From Cinnamomum chago (Eukaryota > Streptophyta > Magnoliopsida > Laurales > Lauraceae), in assembly GCA_038049695.1 (NCBI GenBank), contig CP142451.1, forward strand, positions 10,972,001-11,036,000: a stretch of 64,000 nt of DNA, written 5' to 3'. This document shows, piece by piece, positions 45,926-56,800 of the stretch (positions are counted from its first letter, which is position 1; every line of letters starts with the position of its first letter). The notes under the pieces were generated by a model that did not search any database, was not told the origin of the DNA, and saw nothing but the letters and a program-made list of their open reading frames with translations. A program made the position numbers and the translations under genes.

Positions 45926-46091
45926 GATCAAGACTTCCACAATGAGACCCTTTCAATCACACAACTCCAACATTGGAAGGCATCAAGTGGATCTCATGAG
46001 AGGGTTTAAAGAATTCCCTCTTACCCATTTGACCTAAATACTTCGACAATCTCTCTTTTAACTTATTCCCTATTGCATATATGATTTGGTG

Positions 46092-46269
46092 TTTTTTTTA
46101 ATTCTTTATTTGCTATCGGAGGGTTCTCAAGTTTTTGGACTCGACTAATCCCTCCTGTCCAGAAGAAGCCGGGTAAACTCTCTTGTAGCCCAGTATGGTA
46201 GTGCAGTTTCGAGCCTATAACCTCCGGGTACAAACTATGATCCTAAGCCAACCGAGCTACCATTTGGGT
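46092..46269 (-). mobile_element. SINE with 14-bp target duplication in P450 intron 1, copy 2
   Basis: Flanked by TATATGATTTGGTG (46078-46091) and TATATGATTTAGTG (46270-46283), 13 of 14 matching. Poly-T at the left is its tail. The tRNA-like head (GGTAGCTCGGTTGGC and GGCTCGAAACT on minus) is at the right. It is a close relative of the SINE at 10419 and lies just inside the donor side of the intron. Confidence 0.82.
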
Positions 46270-46811
46270 TATATGATTTAGTGAGAGAGAGAGAGAGAGA
46301 GCACCTTGACTCGTTCCATGTTAAAGGCTGAGTTAGCGATCCGCCTATGACGAGCCCACTTGTCCCCTTCCAATCCCACAAGGCCCTGACCAAAGAGCTG
46401 ACCCGAGAGAGGGTTGAACCCCACCTTCTGAAAGCACCCACTCGCATTCACCAGAACCTCTTTTATCAGATCCGGATCCGCCAGCGCAATCCGCGGCTTC
46501 GACCCGAACCAATACACAAAAGTCTTCCCATACTTCCTCGACCAGTGGTAGTAGTGGGGCATCACTCTCACCATGATCTCATGCCCAAAACCAGCAGCCA
46601 ACGGCTCTGATTGAGCCCTTGCAATCAGATCTCTGATCTCCACAGAGTTTCCAAAGATGGAGTGCCGTGGTGGGCCCCTTAGGCCCTGTCTTTGGAAGTG
46701 GAGCTGCAGTTTCCATGGCACCCAGAACAAAGAGTAGATGAATCTCAAGAGGAAGCAGAAGAAGAGAAAGGAAAGTAAGAGGGTTGCAAGTGGAAGAAGA
46801 GAGAGAGGCAT

Positions 46812-48419
46812 TCTTAGGATTAGAATTTAGAAGAGGGTAGAAGGAAGGGGAGTCATCTAGTCAACACAACAAGGCAGGCTTGTGTTTGGGCTGACCAATT
46901 TCAATAAAGGCCCATGGACCAAGGCCTGTAGGATTTACCAATCCATAGTATAGTTGGGACTCATCCATGGAACTGGTGACTGTAGGGCACAAATAACAAT
47001 GGGTACAAATGTAGTGCCTTATCTGACCAGTTACCAAACTCCATATAAATTTTTCTTTTTTTTTCACACGAGTAGTGGTAAGGAGTCATGGTTTTCACCT
47101 GAGTGTCTAAGGTTGAAACCCTAGTGTGATGCGTTTTTTCTACGTGTGCGGAGTCCCTTCCCACGTGTGTAGATTTTGGGCTCTCCCTTGAGTCGCAGCC
47201 CTGTTGAGTGGGGGTACAAAAAAATATTTCATTTCTCAATAATGAGAATTAATTGGATTGGGTGCATGGGCTATAAAGTAAACAAACCGAACTTTGTTGG
47301 TGTTGGCCCAAAAACAATAATGGAGTGGGCAACGGTACTGACGACAATGTGGGACCCAATTACAACTTGCTTGCATCGATTTGAATAATTAACAATTTCC
47401 AATTGTTTTGTGAGCATCCCAGCCGCAAGATGTCAGAGCCTCCTCATGTTTCAAAATAATGACGCATACATTGACAACTATGTTTGGATTTTATTTATTT
47501 ATTTATTGGGGAATTCTACAGTTTAACCAAACCGAGTTTTAGGATATGGGGGCCCACATTAGCCAATCCAGTCCCTTTCACTTGCATTTAGTATAAGCCC
47601 AAATTTTACTATGTTCCCAACTGTATTCGGTGTTGGATTTTATGACACGAAAAGAATAAAAGAAATGTTGGAGGCCCATGTGATATATCACTAATTTTCC
47701 ATTTTAATATCTTCCAAATTTAAAGAATTAGTCCTCCCACAAGATGCGCAACCACCACTAAATTTGTGTTGAATATTTATAAAAATAATAGCTTTGCCCT
47801 TGCATCAATTAAATAGAATTAGTTCGTTGTTATGTATAGAAATATCATTTTTTTAAAGTCCTTATAGTTCTCTCATAATATTTATCTCATGCACAAAAAG
47901 CCTAATAATATATTTTGAAACTTTCACTGTCCACAAGTAGATCATGTATGGCTTGAGTCAATTATAACCAGTTATTTATATAAGTGTTTTTTTTTTTTTG
48001 ATCGGTTATATAAGTGTTGACTGTCATTATGATTGATTTAGATTTAATGAAATGGGTTTGAATTGTATAAAATGATTTTATTTAGGGTTATTCTCTCCCA
48101 TTAAATGTACTATAGCTAGTAACTATCAATGTTACAAACTTTAGAAAAAATAAACCTAAGTTGTTGAAATTATACTTCATAACGATAAAGTGTCGCTATA
48201 AAAGGTCTTTATTTTTTCTTTTAATCCTAGCTTAGGGGGACTGGGTTGCTAGCCCTTGGGTGATGGGAGTAAACTTCGGATGAGGTGAAATTTTTTTTTC
48301 ATAAAAGGAGATAATTTCTAATGAGGTAGCACAAAGTCTCAAATTAGGAGAGGTGCCTCTCCAAATTCAAACCAAGAACAGCCGAGTAGGATCTAACACC
48401 TCTTACCACTAAGTCTGGA
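46812..48419. other. No further gene; upstream flank of the P450
   Basis: The first few hundred bases are the P450 leader and promoter, without a clear TATA box. At about 47075-47170 a SINE-like piece shows TAGTGGTAAGGAG and AAGGTTGAAACCC, spaced like A- and B-boxes. The rest is AT-rich. Confidence 0.45.
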
Positions 48420-48427
48420 GTAAGAGT

Positions 48428-50102
48428 TAGAGATGTCAAATGGGCCCAACGCCAGTCAACGGGCATAACCCGGTCAACGGCACGACCCGTGGCCGAGGAG
48501 GCTGGGCCCGGGGCCTGCCAGGCACATGGGCTGGTCATCTGGGCCCGCAGGCCCGCCAAGATTGGCCCGTCAGGTAGATAGGCCTGGCTCGACCAAAAAT
48601 GGATATTTTTTTTAAAAAAAACTTCATTTTAACCCTCCCAACAACCATAAAACGGTCATATAAGGGGTATTTTGCGTCATTTTTCAATTTTATAAAGTCT
48701 ATAAATACTCTAACCCTCCCATTCCTTTTCTTTTAATCAAAGTTGTATTTACAAAAAAAAAAAAAACACAAAGGATGTCAATCATTATATAACAGGTGGG
48801 CCCATTATAACAAAAGCACTGTCGAAATTGGGCCCAAATAAAACACAAACTTCTTCTGTGCATTTTTTATTTTGGCACCTACCAAACATCACTATTTGCC
48901 CATCGTGTATTAATACAGCTCATTTCCACACAAAAATGTGGAAATGATAATAACAATGAGAAACTTTATGGAAAAAATTGTAAACAAGGTAATAATATGC
49001 AAATAACTGTTTTTAAAACCAATGCATTTCTGTTGATTAAATTAAAAGTATGAGAAGCAAGGCTACAATCGTGTACATCTAAATCAGCATTTAACTCGTG
49101 AACTTTCTTCACCTCCTCCTCCTCAGATACTTTCTTTTATGAACCTGTCATCAACATCATCATCATGTAGGCTTGTCTTATTAACTGAGATCGGCTTTAT
49201 TAGTTTAATTATTAGACCATAAGATATATTATTAGACCTTAGCTAGGAGGTGTTGGTTTTGATTTTAATCATCGATTATAATTTTAACCCACGGTTATAT
49301 AACTACTCATGCGATTACCCATCTTTTTTTTTCCCATCAAACCACTCATGTTTTAGTTGTTCCGATGTGACTATATCTATTTGGTTGATTATAGTTTTGA
49401 CCAAAGGTTGTGTAACTCCTCATGTAATTAACCGCTCATTTTTCTATCAAACCACTTATATTACAGTTGTTTCTAGTAATTATATCATTTTTAGCTCATA
49501 TTTCTCTATTTTTATTTTATCCAACTTATTTCATGGGAAGAGGTAAAATTTTTTAATATGTGATTATTTATTTTGCAATATAGTGCAGTGTAGGAAGATA
49601 TCGAGCTGAATACGAATTATTGGGCTAGTATGTATTATGTAGGGTTTTTTTTGGATCAATCAAATTAATCTCCATTTGCTTCATATTTCCTCCTTGACTT
49701 AAAAATTATGATAAATTATTCTAGCCCTAACCTAGCTTAATCTAAGGTCAGTTCGGCAGTGACTGACCCATAATCTTTGTGTTTGATTTTAGAGGCAAAT
49801 TGAGGATTTTCGCATAGATTTTAAAGTACACACTTCCTAAGCGCACACCTCCATCTTGTCCTCTACCTAAGTACATTACTTAGGGTCCCCAAACATGTGG
49901 GTGAGAATTGAGAAGTACTTACTTTATTTTAAATTGTGAGGTAAAAATATGGTTGAAATTAATTAAGTGGACAATATATTATCTCACAATAGACCATAAG
50001 ATATATATATATATATATATATATATAAATTTGAACAGGCCCGCCTGGCCCGTGGTACGGGCGGGCCAGGCTGGAGCGGGCTGGGCCGTTTGACATCCCT
50101 AG
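48428..50102. mobile_element. 1.7-kb non-autonomous hAT with exact 8-bp duplication
   Basis: The duplication GTAAGAGT lies at 48420-48427 and 50103-50110. Ends TAGAGATGTCAAATGGGCC and, inverted, TAGGGATGTCAAACGGCCC form the inverted repeat. GGCCCG-rich subterminal regions face each other at both ends. The AT-rich middle encodes no transposase. A long TA run lies at about 49998-50026. It belongs with the elements at 8505 and 28136. Confidence 0.85.
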
Positions 50103-50110
50103 GTAAGAGT

Positions 50111-53100
50111 CTGTTATTTAAAAATTTAAAAACTCATGATATTACAATGCTATTGACTTTGGGTACATGTCAATTGTCAGGTATTAAAAATACTTGGGTA
50201 AGCCAAGCTGCATCAATAAGGGGGCCACGAGGAAGGGAGCATGAGGGCCCAACGTTATGAGCTGGTGGGAGTGGGACACGTCACATCTGCTAGGCAATAT
50301 TACCACAGGAATGCTGTCATCAAAATCCGAATTACGGAGCCTTTTAGAGATGCCGTGTGTTGGCCGTAACGTATCGGTGTCTGTGGTGAAGTGAAGTCTA
50401 CAGGGCAGGCACTAGGCTCTACAGAGTGTAGCCACTATCTTTTACGTTGTCACCAGTCACAGCCACAAAACATCAAGAATTCATGCATGACCTACTCGAT
50501 GGTGGTGCGTGACCCACCAATTCCCTATGAATGTGATATAACGTGTGGAAAATATGAGACGTGATATTTGCAAACACTTTTGAATCAAAAACAGCGCATG
50601 TCCATATCCCTAAACAGAGCCACATGCTAGGGTGGTCCCAATGTCACAACACAAAAAGAAAGAATTAAAGACCTCCACTCGTCGGTTGCATGCATGTTTT
50701 TGTATATTTTTTTTTCCTAAACAAGAGTAGGGTAACTTCAAATTCTATTAATAGTTCATCCTTCGACGAAAAGACATTTTATTGAATGATGTTTGAGATT
50801 GAGTTAATTATAGTTCAATCAAACGATCCGGTGGGATCAAATGGCCCATTTGATAATTTTACTTCTAAAATAAAGTGAAATGGAGTGAAATAAAGAGAGT
50901 AAATAAAATATTAGTGGGGTATGATGATATTTTATTTTTAGTCCTTTGGGATATAATATTTTTTACTTTTGGTATGAGAAAATATGGTTATTTGTGTGTT
51001 TTAATGAATAAAGGTCATTTGCCTTTTTACTTTTTTAAAAAATGAGGAAGTTTTTAATTAAAGTGCTTTTGATTTCATACTTAACTTTACTTGACAAGTA
51101 AAATTACCAACATAAAAGTTAGCCTGGTAGTTATTTTATATGATTGAGATCACTAAAAGGAAAGCCTCACTATGAATTTTCACTTTTTAACTTGACGTTA
51201 CCTTAAAAGGTCTGTTTTACTTATGTAATTGAAAATAAAAAATGACGACAAAAATGACCCTAAAGAGAAATTGAATGAAGGGAAACAATCACCCTTCTAT
51301 TTAGGATTATCGGAAAAGACAAGGTCTCATGTGTATCTCAATTTTAGATCCCTCGAGCCCTTCACTTATTTAACAATTCTCTGGTTGAGCTAATGTGATC
51401 ACCTAAAATTCTAGCGTATTCAGTTCCTATGTATCATATGCAAACAAATATACTTTCACTCATAGTCCTTTCTCTCTCAAAAGTGAATGGAGGGTGAACA
51501 TTAACGCTTTCTATAACCATTTAAATTGAGGGTCATGTATCAAGGTTATGATCTAGATATTGCACCTCACATGATCGGCGTGACCCTAGTGTTAGAGATT
51601 GTTAATAAAAGTTTGTTTGGTTGGTTAGAAAATTTAGGTAATCTGAAATTTCAGTAATGGTTGATTAGGTTTGCTCTTTATTTGTATAAATTGAGATCAT
51701 TTCTCAATTAAATAGTACGGTGAAATGATGGAAATATAATATTTTTCTAAATTCTTTATGGCATCAAAGATAGTGCCCAAGGATGATCTTATGATCAAGT
51801 CCAGTATGATCTTGCTTTCATAATTATCATTAATTTTTACTTCAATAAAAAAATCGAGCATTCTCTCCGATCCATCCATCCAAGCATTATGATCTCATTA
51901 TCTTCATTAAATCTTCATCAATTTGTATGATGAAATCTTTTAAAAGAGATCGTGCCACGTGTTCTAATGGACCACCGGCATGAATTGCAATAGTAATAGA
52001 TTTATAGACGAACGATGATTCCCAAGAATACATGATTGTGGAGTTTAAGGAAGTTTGGTTCGTTAGAAAATTTAGGTAATTTGAATTTTGAGTAATAGTT
52101 GATTAGGTTTCCTATTTATTGTATAAATTGAGATCATTTTTTAATTGAATGGTCTGGTCAAATTATGAGGATATAGGGAATTTCGAAATTCTTTACCAAG
52201 GCAGGACCAACAAAGCAGTCTCATCGAGGATCCATGAGCAAGCACACACTGCTAAATAAATGATTTTTGAAACAGATCATATTTACCTTGGTGGGAGCCA
52301 CCTACTTGATTAGTCCTGCTTGGTCAAATGCTTTAAGACCCGTATGGTAATTTCCTCGGAAAAATAAAAGTAAAGTATGAGATCAAGAAAGAGTATAATA
52401 TAAGGGGATTATGATTGTATTTTACCTTTAGTTGTTTAGTAGTAAATCTCTTTGACTTTTTTTTCCATGGGAAGTGAGTATTTATTTTTGTCATTTAGTA
52501 TAGGAATGAGGTTGATTTTTTATTTTTTTATTTTTTTTAAAAAGAGAATTTTAAAGATGGTTAGTTTTGATAGGACCCAAAAAAAAAGTAAGAAAGTAAA
52601 AACAAATCCATTGAATACTGTTTGGCGTAGAGATTTGATCCACAGAACTTCTCCTGTGCGGGCGTGTGACTGTCATCTCATGCAATCTCCTCTTCCTTGG
52701 ACCTTGATCCCCAAGACCTTTTCAGGGTACCTCTTCATCTCGCCATCCCTGTATTCCACTCACTTCTCATCTTATCCTCATTCCTAGTGGGAATGGGGGG
52801 GGGGGGGGGGGGGGGGGGGGGGCTTAAATGGTGTTTGGGAAAGGGGGGAGGGAAAATAGGGGCGGGGGAATGGGGGCTGGGTGCGGGGAAGGGTGAAAAA
52901 ATCCCCCGGGGGAGGGGGGGGTTAAATGGTGTTTGGGAAAGGGGGGAGAGAAAATGGGGGCTGGGTGGGGGGAAGGGTGAAAAAATCCACCCCCCCTCTT
53001 CCCAAACATGGGAAATGAGGGAAAAATGAACAAAATGACTAAATTGCCCTTTATATGTAAAAAAATAATTTTAAAGTTTTTACAAAATTAAGGATAAAAC

Positions 53101-53337
53101 GGTAATTTTCTCTCTATCTTACAAACAAACAAACAAAACCATACTTTTTCACTTTTCTTTCCCCGATTTTTTGACTTCCCAAATAGGAGGTAAAATTAAT
53201 TTTCCCTCCCCTTCATTTTCCTTCCCCCCCAAATTTTTCCTCCTCTCCCCCCCTCCCCCCTTCCCAACGGAGGGTTACTGTCTACTCCAGCTTCTTTCCA
53301 TTCGCATTTATCATCTCTATTTCCTCGTTTCTTTCTC
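50111..53337. other. No gene seen; dispersed and direct repeats, G-run
   Basis: Holds copy 1 and part of copy 2 of an AT-rich dispersed repeat (50835-51120 and 52345-52570; a third is at 56918-57180). A separate direct-repeat pair of about 150 bp lies at 51608-51762 and 52047-52193. A Tourist-family tail lies at about 51290-51460. The G-rich block follows at 52795-53275. Confidence 0.5.
52795..52822. repeat. G28 homopolymer beside a G-rich duplication
   Basis: An unbroken run of 28 G is followed by two copies of a roughly 90-100-bp unit (TTAAATGGTGTTTGGGAAAGG at about 52824 and 52921), both G-rich. About 400 bp on, a C-rich block (53220-53265) is of opposite sense. A run this long is also a common site of assembly length error. 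Confidence 0.85.
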
Positions 53338-53340
53338 TTA

Positions 53341-53871
53341 GGGCATGTTTGTGTAACACTTTTCCGCGGAAAACCGTGAACTTTTCTGCGGAAAACCCAT
53401 TTTTCCGGCGTTTGGTGCGGAACAATTCCGCGGAAATGTTTTCCTGCCTCGTCAGCATTTTCCTTGATAATTGTGGAAATGAGTTTCCTATGGGGGGTAT
53501 GGGAAATGGTTTTCCTCGGAAAACTTCTCCATCTCTTCCTCACTTTTGTCCATTTCAACCCAAAAACCCTATAACTCTTTCATTTTTTATTTCTTTATAT
53601 AAATTATTATTTAATGTTAAATAAATAATATACATGTTGTGTTATTTTCTTCAAAAAATTATATCACCAAATAAGAAATTTTGATTTTCTATAAGGAATC
53701 CACAGTCGCACCAAACAATATCTGCACCAATTCAATGAGGAAACTCTTTTTGCACCAAACATGGATTTCTAAATTCTACGGAAATCCTTTTCCGAGATTT
53801 TTATTTCTATGGAAAATGCTGACGTGGCAATTTCCTCTTTCCGCGGAAAGGATGTGTACACAAACATGCCC
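53341..53871. mobile_element. Tourist-like (PIF/Harbinger) MITE, copy 2
   Basis: Perfect-looking ends GGGCATGTTTGTGTAACAC and GTACACAAACATGCCC are flanked by TTA (53338-53340 and 53872-53874). 531 bp, a relative of the element at 9708. It carries palindromes TTCCGCGGAA at about 53359, 53427 and 53839. Confidence 0.85.
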
Positions 53872-53874
53872 TTA

Positions 53875-56800
53875 TTTTCCCATTTTTTCCATGCCTCTTC
53901 CGTGTTCACTGATCATCTAAATCCAGCTCCTTTCCCAAGTCCTAATTCCTGTTCCTTTTCCCTTCTTACCTCAAGTGCTTCCGTACATGGCTGTACCAAA
54001 TGAACCAAAGAGCATCTTTTCTTATAAAAAAAGAAAAGAAAAGCGAAGGGCATTTTACAAGGTCGGATTTCATTCATGTCTTTGTAATATATCCAAGAAA
54101 AACAAAAGGACAACTGAGGAATCCACATGGTTGTTTTCAAACTTGCCCTGAGTGCTCTTGAATGAATAGAAAGTTGGGGTACAGTCAGATAAAATGGGTC
54201 TGCCATAAAAAGAAAAATAGCAACATTGTCAGAAAACATTTCCATCGGTCTGCGTAGCCCATCAATTGTGATGTTAGTTCTAATTCTAGCCGTGTAAACA
54301 AAATAGAATTTTCCCATATAACCACCATTAATCATGGATAATCCCGTATTTTATCCGGGTTGAGAAGATTACTCAGAAGTTCTCACCAAAAACTTTAATT
54401 AAACTATGCGATATCATATAAAATCGTCTTGTTATTTCTTCACGTTACAAGATAATTCTAAGCAATATCGTAAAAATAGTTTGTGATATTGCAAAATAAT
54501 ATCAGTACAGATAATTTTTGGAGAATTTTCTCAATTTTCAACACAAGAGTGCATTATCAATGACTAATGGATAATAAAAAGAAAAACCTATATAAAATGG
54601 ACGACCTATTTAAAAAACCCCCTTTTAATGATAACATGTTGGGCCTACCTCATGGCTTTTAAATCACATATTTGGAGCCATGGCTGGTTTTCACTGTCAT
54701 ATTGATTACTTGTAAATTATATAATTAAAATGAATAGATAAATATTAAATTAAATCACCTAGTTTTAGCCTCTTGAGTTTCAAATGTGGGCTCCATTGAT
54801 AGTTTTGCAGCAATTTGCTTTGAGCATTCTCAATTGTAACTCAACTCTCCTTACCGACACTCCTACAAAAAAAAAAAAAAAACACTCTCCCCACCGACAA
54901 CCAAAGCGGTTAGGGATTTGATGTATCAGCTGTTGATTGTGTAGGATGGTCAAATTTTACAGTGGTTAAACAATTTCAGTACTCAATATTATGTATGAAT
55001 GTTTGGTGGAGTAAATGAATGTGAAGTAGTTAGATTAATCATACATATAGAACCCAGATGAAAACTAGAAGAGAGGCTTAATATGACATGGGCATATTAG
55101 ATGGCCCTACTCACTGTTCATTCTGCAAATAGAGATTGGTAATTATTTTCAAAAGTGCATCAGATCAGCATATTTTAAACAGAAAATCTTAAAATGTGTA
55201 GAATTCCAGTAACATACATCTAAAATTCAGTTTGCTTAGCTTGTAGTGATAATTTACTAATCCGCAGAGGGGTAAAAGATAGAAATAATGATATCAAAAG
55301 ATGCAGGTTGTTTTTCAAGGTTACAAATTATAACCACTAAATTAAGGCATGTTTGTGCTGAGTACTTTTTCATGAAACTTATTTACAGTTGTTTCAAAAC
55401 ATACTGCATTTTTTTTCTAAATTAGAGGCTAAGTTTAGGCCAACAATGTCTGCATGCACTCTTGCAAGAGTGCATTTGCATGTCACTCTGAAAAATGTTT
55501 TCAGGGTTGGGAGTTTAGGCCAACAATGTCCACCTCAGGCGGTAGAGACACAGGAGCTGCAATGGTTACTTTCAAAATGCAAACATCCACACACAGGAGC
55601 AAATTCCCATAGGATTTAGTAATCAATTAGTAACAATCAACCCGCCCCAAATTGGCCCCGTCGCGTGCCTTTGTGGGTTTAGCCGGAGCCACATGAGGGA
55701 ATAGTCCTGCTGGGTAAGGGACCTCGGGTTCCCACGTTATTAAGAAATCATTTAAGTAACTAACAGACATGGGAATAAGGCGCCTGCTCCCTTAGCACCC
55801 ATTAGGTTTCAACTCTGGTGGGAGCCCTTTACTCCCTATGTCCTGGCCATTGGGCCTACAGGGCACAAAAAAAAAAAAAAAAATACAAATAAATAAAACA
55901 AAACACCAGAAAAGCATTTTTTTGAAGCATCAAAACTGTTCAACTTCTAGCCATTGGATAAATAGGATGAACGTCAAATTTCCATAATCAAATCATGGGC
56001 CTACATGACTCCAAAGAGAGATAGACTTAGACCAGAGAGCTGAGGGGGGCATTGAGAGTGAAAGATTTAGATTGATTATGGTGAGCCAAGGCAGTCACAC
56101 AAGCCAGACTGGTCCATACCTAACCAAAAGATATTATTTACTTCGTACAACTGTTGATTTCTTTCTTGCAATGTTATAGACATGTACTGATGAATTCAGT
56201 TCAAAAGCAGCAGAGCTCAAAGACTTTGGATCACTTACTAGGCGATCATTTTGGTGGGCCATAAATCAAAGAATTAGTCTATGAATGTGAAAGCAAGGAA
56301 GATCTCATCTTGAAGGCATGCTGGATCCATGCCCTTAAAATTAAATGATGACATGTCTATTGACCAGCAGAAGTCTGAATGGAAGCATTAATACACTTAC
56401 CCTTGGGCAGAGTATAGTCGACCCCTGCCTGCTACCTTCAGCATATGATGGCACCCCCTCGACTGGCCAAAGGGGACCACCTGAGCCCATTTCACTTGAC
56501 CCATTTCTCTACAGGACCCGTGCTTCTCTTGCTTTCTGCCAGTGCCAGTCAAAGGACTGTGGTCCACACGCCAAACTCGCACCAACCATTACAGTGGTAC
56601 TTGACCCCAATAAAATGAGAGAAACTTTTAGACAAAACATACGGTCAAATATTACATGTGCTCCTGCAAATGGTCATGTGTCATATGGCAAAAATAAGGT
56701 TCCTAGAGGACTTAAGGTTTAATTGAGTGGGGGCACAAGAAAATACAGGAAAAATTCCGACCAGTTGCTTGAAGTAAATATAATGTAACCTCCTTTGGGA

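Larger units (their letters stand above)
37696..46811 (-). pseudogene. Cytochrome P450 (CYP72 clan, CYP749/CYP721-like), exon 3 interrupted by an LTR fossil
   Basis: Host gene of four exons on minus: 46305-46811, 44369-44613, exon 3 in two parts (43961-44280 and 39288-39328) and 37696-38109. All junctions are GT-AG and in frame. The coding length without the insert would be about 508 aa, normal for the clan. Features: N-terminal membrane anchor (LLPLATLLLSFLFFCFLL) and proline-rich hinge (GLRGPPRHS); I-helix AGKETSA; ExxR helix ESLRLYPP; PERF-like FNPLRF; heme loop FFPFGLGPRICVGQNLA. Such enzymes are ER-bound monooxygenases fed by P450 reductase; the substrate is unknown, though relatives act on hormones and terpenoids. 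A 4627-bp LTR element sits in the exon 3 codons after VCGSH, with GGAAT on both sides. The coding sequence reads on normally beyond it and no other defect is seen, so the loss looks recent and may be confined to this allele. The family assignment is from memory of motifs. Confidence 0.88.
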
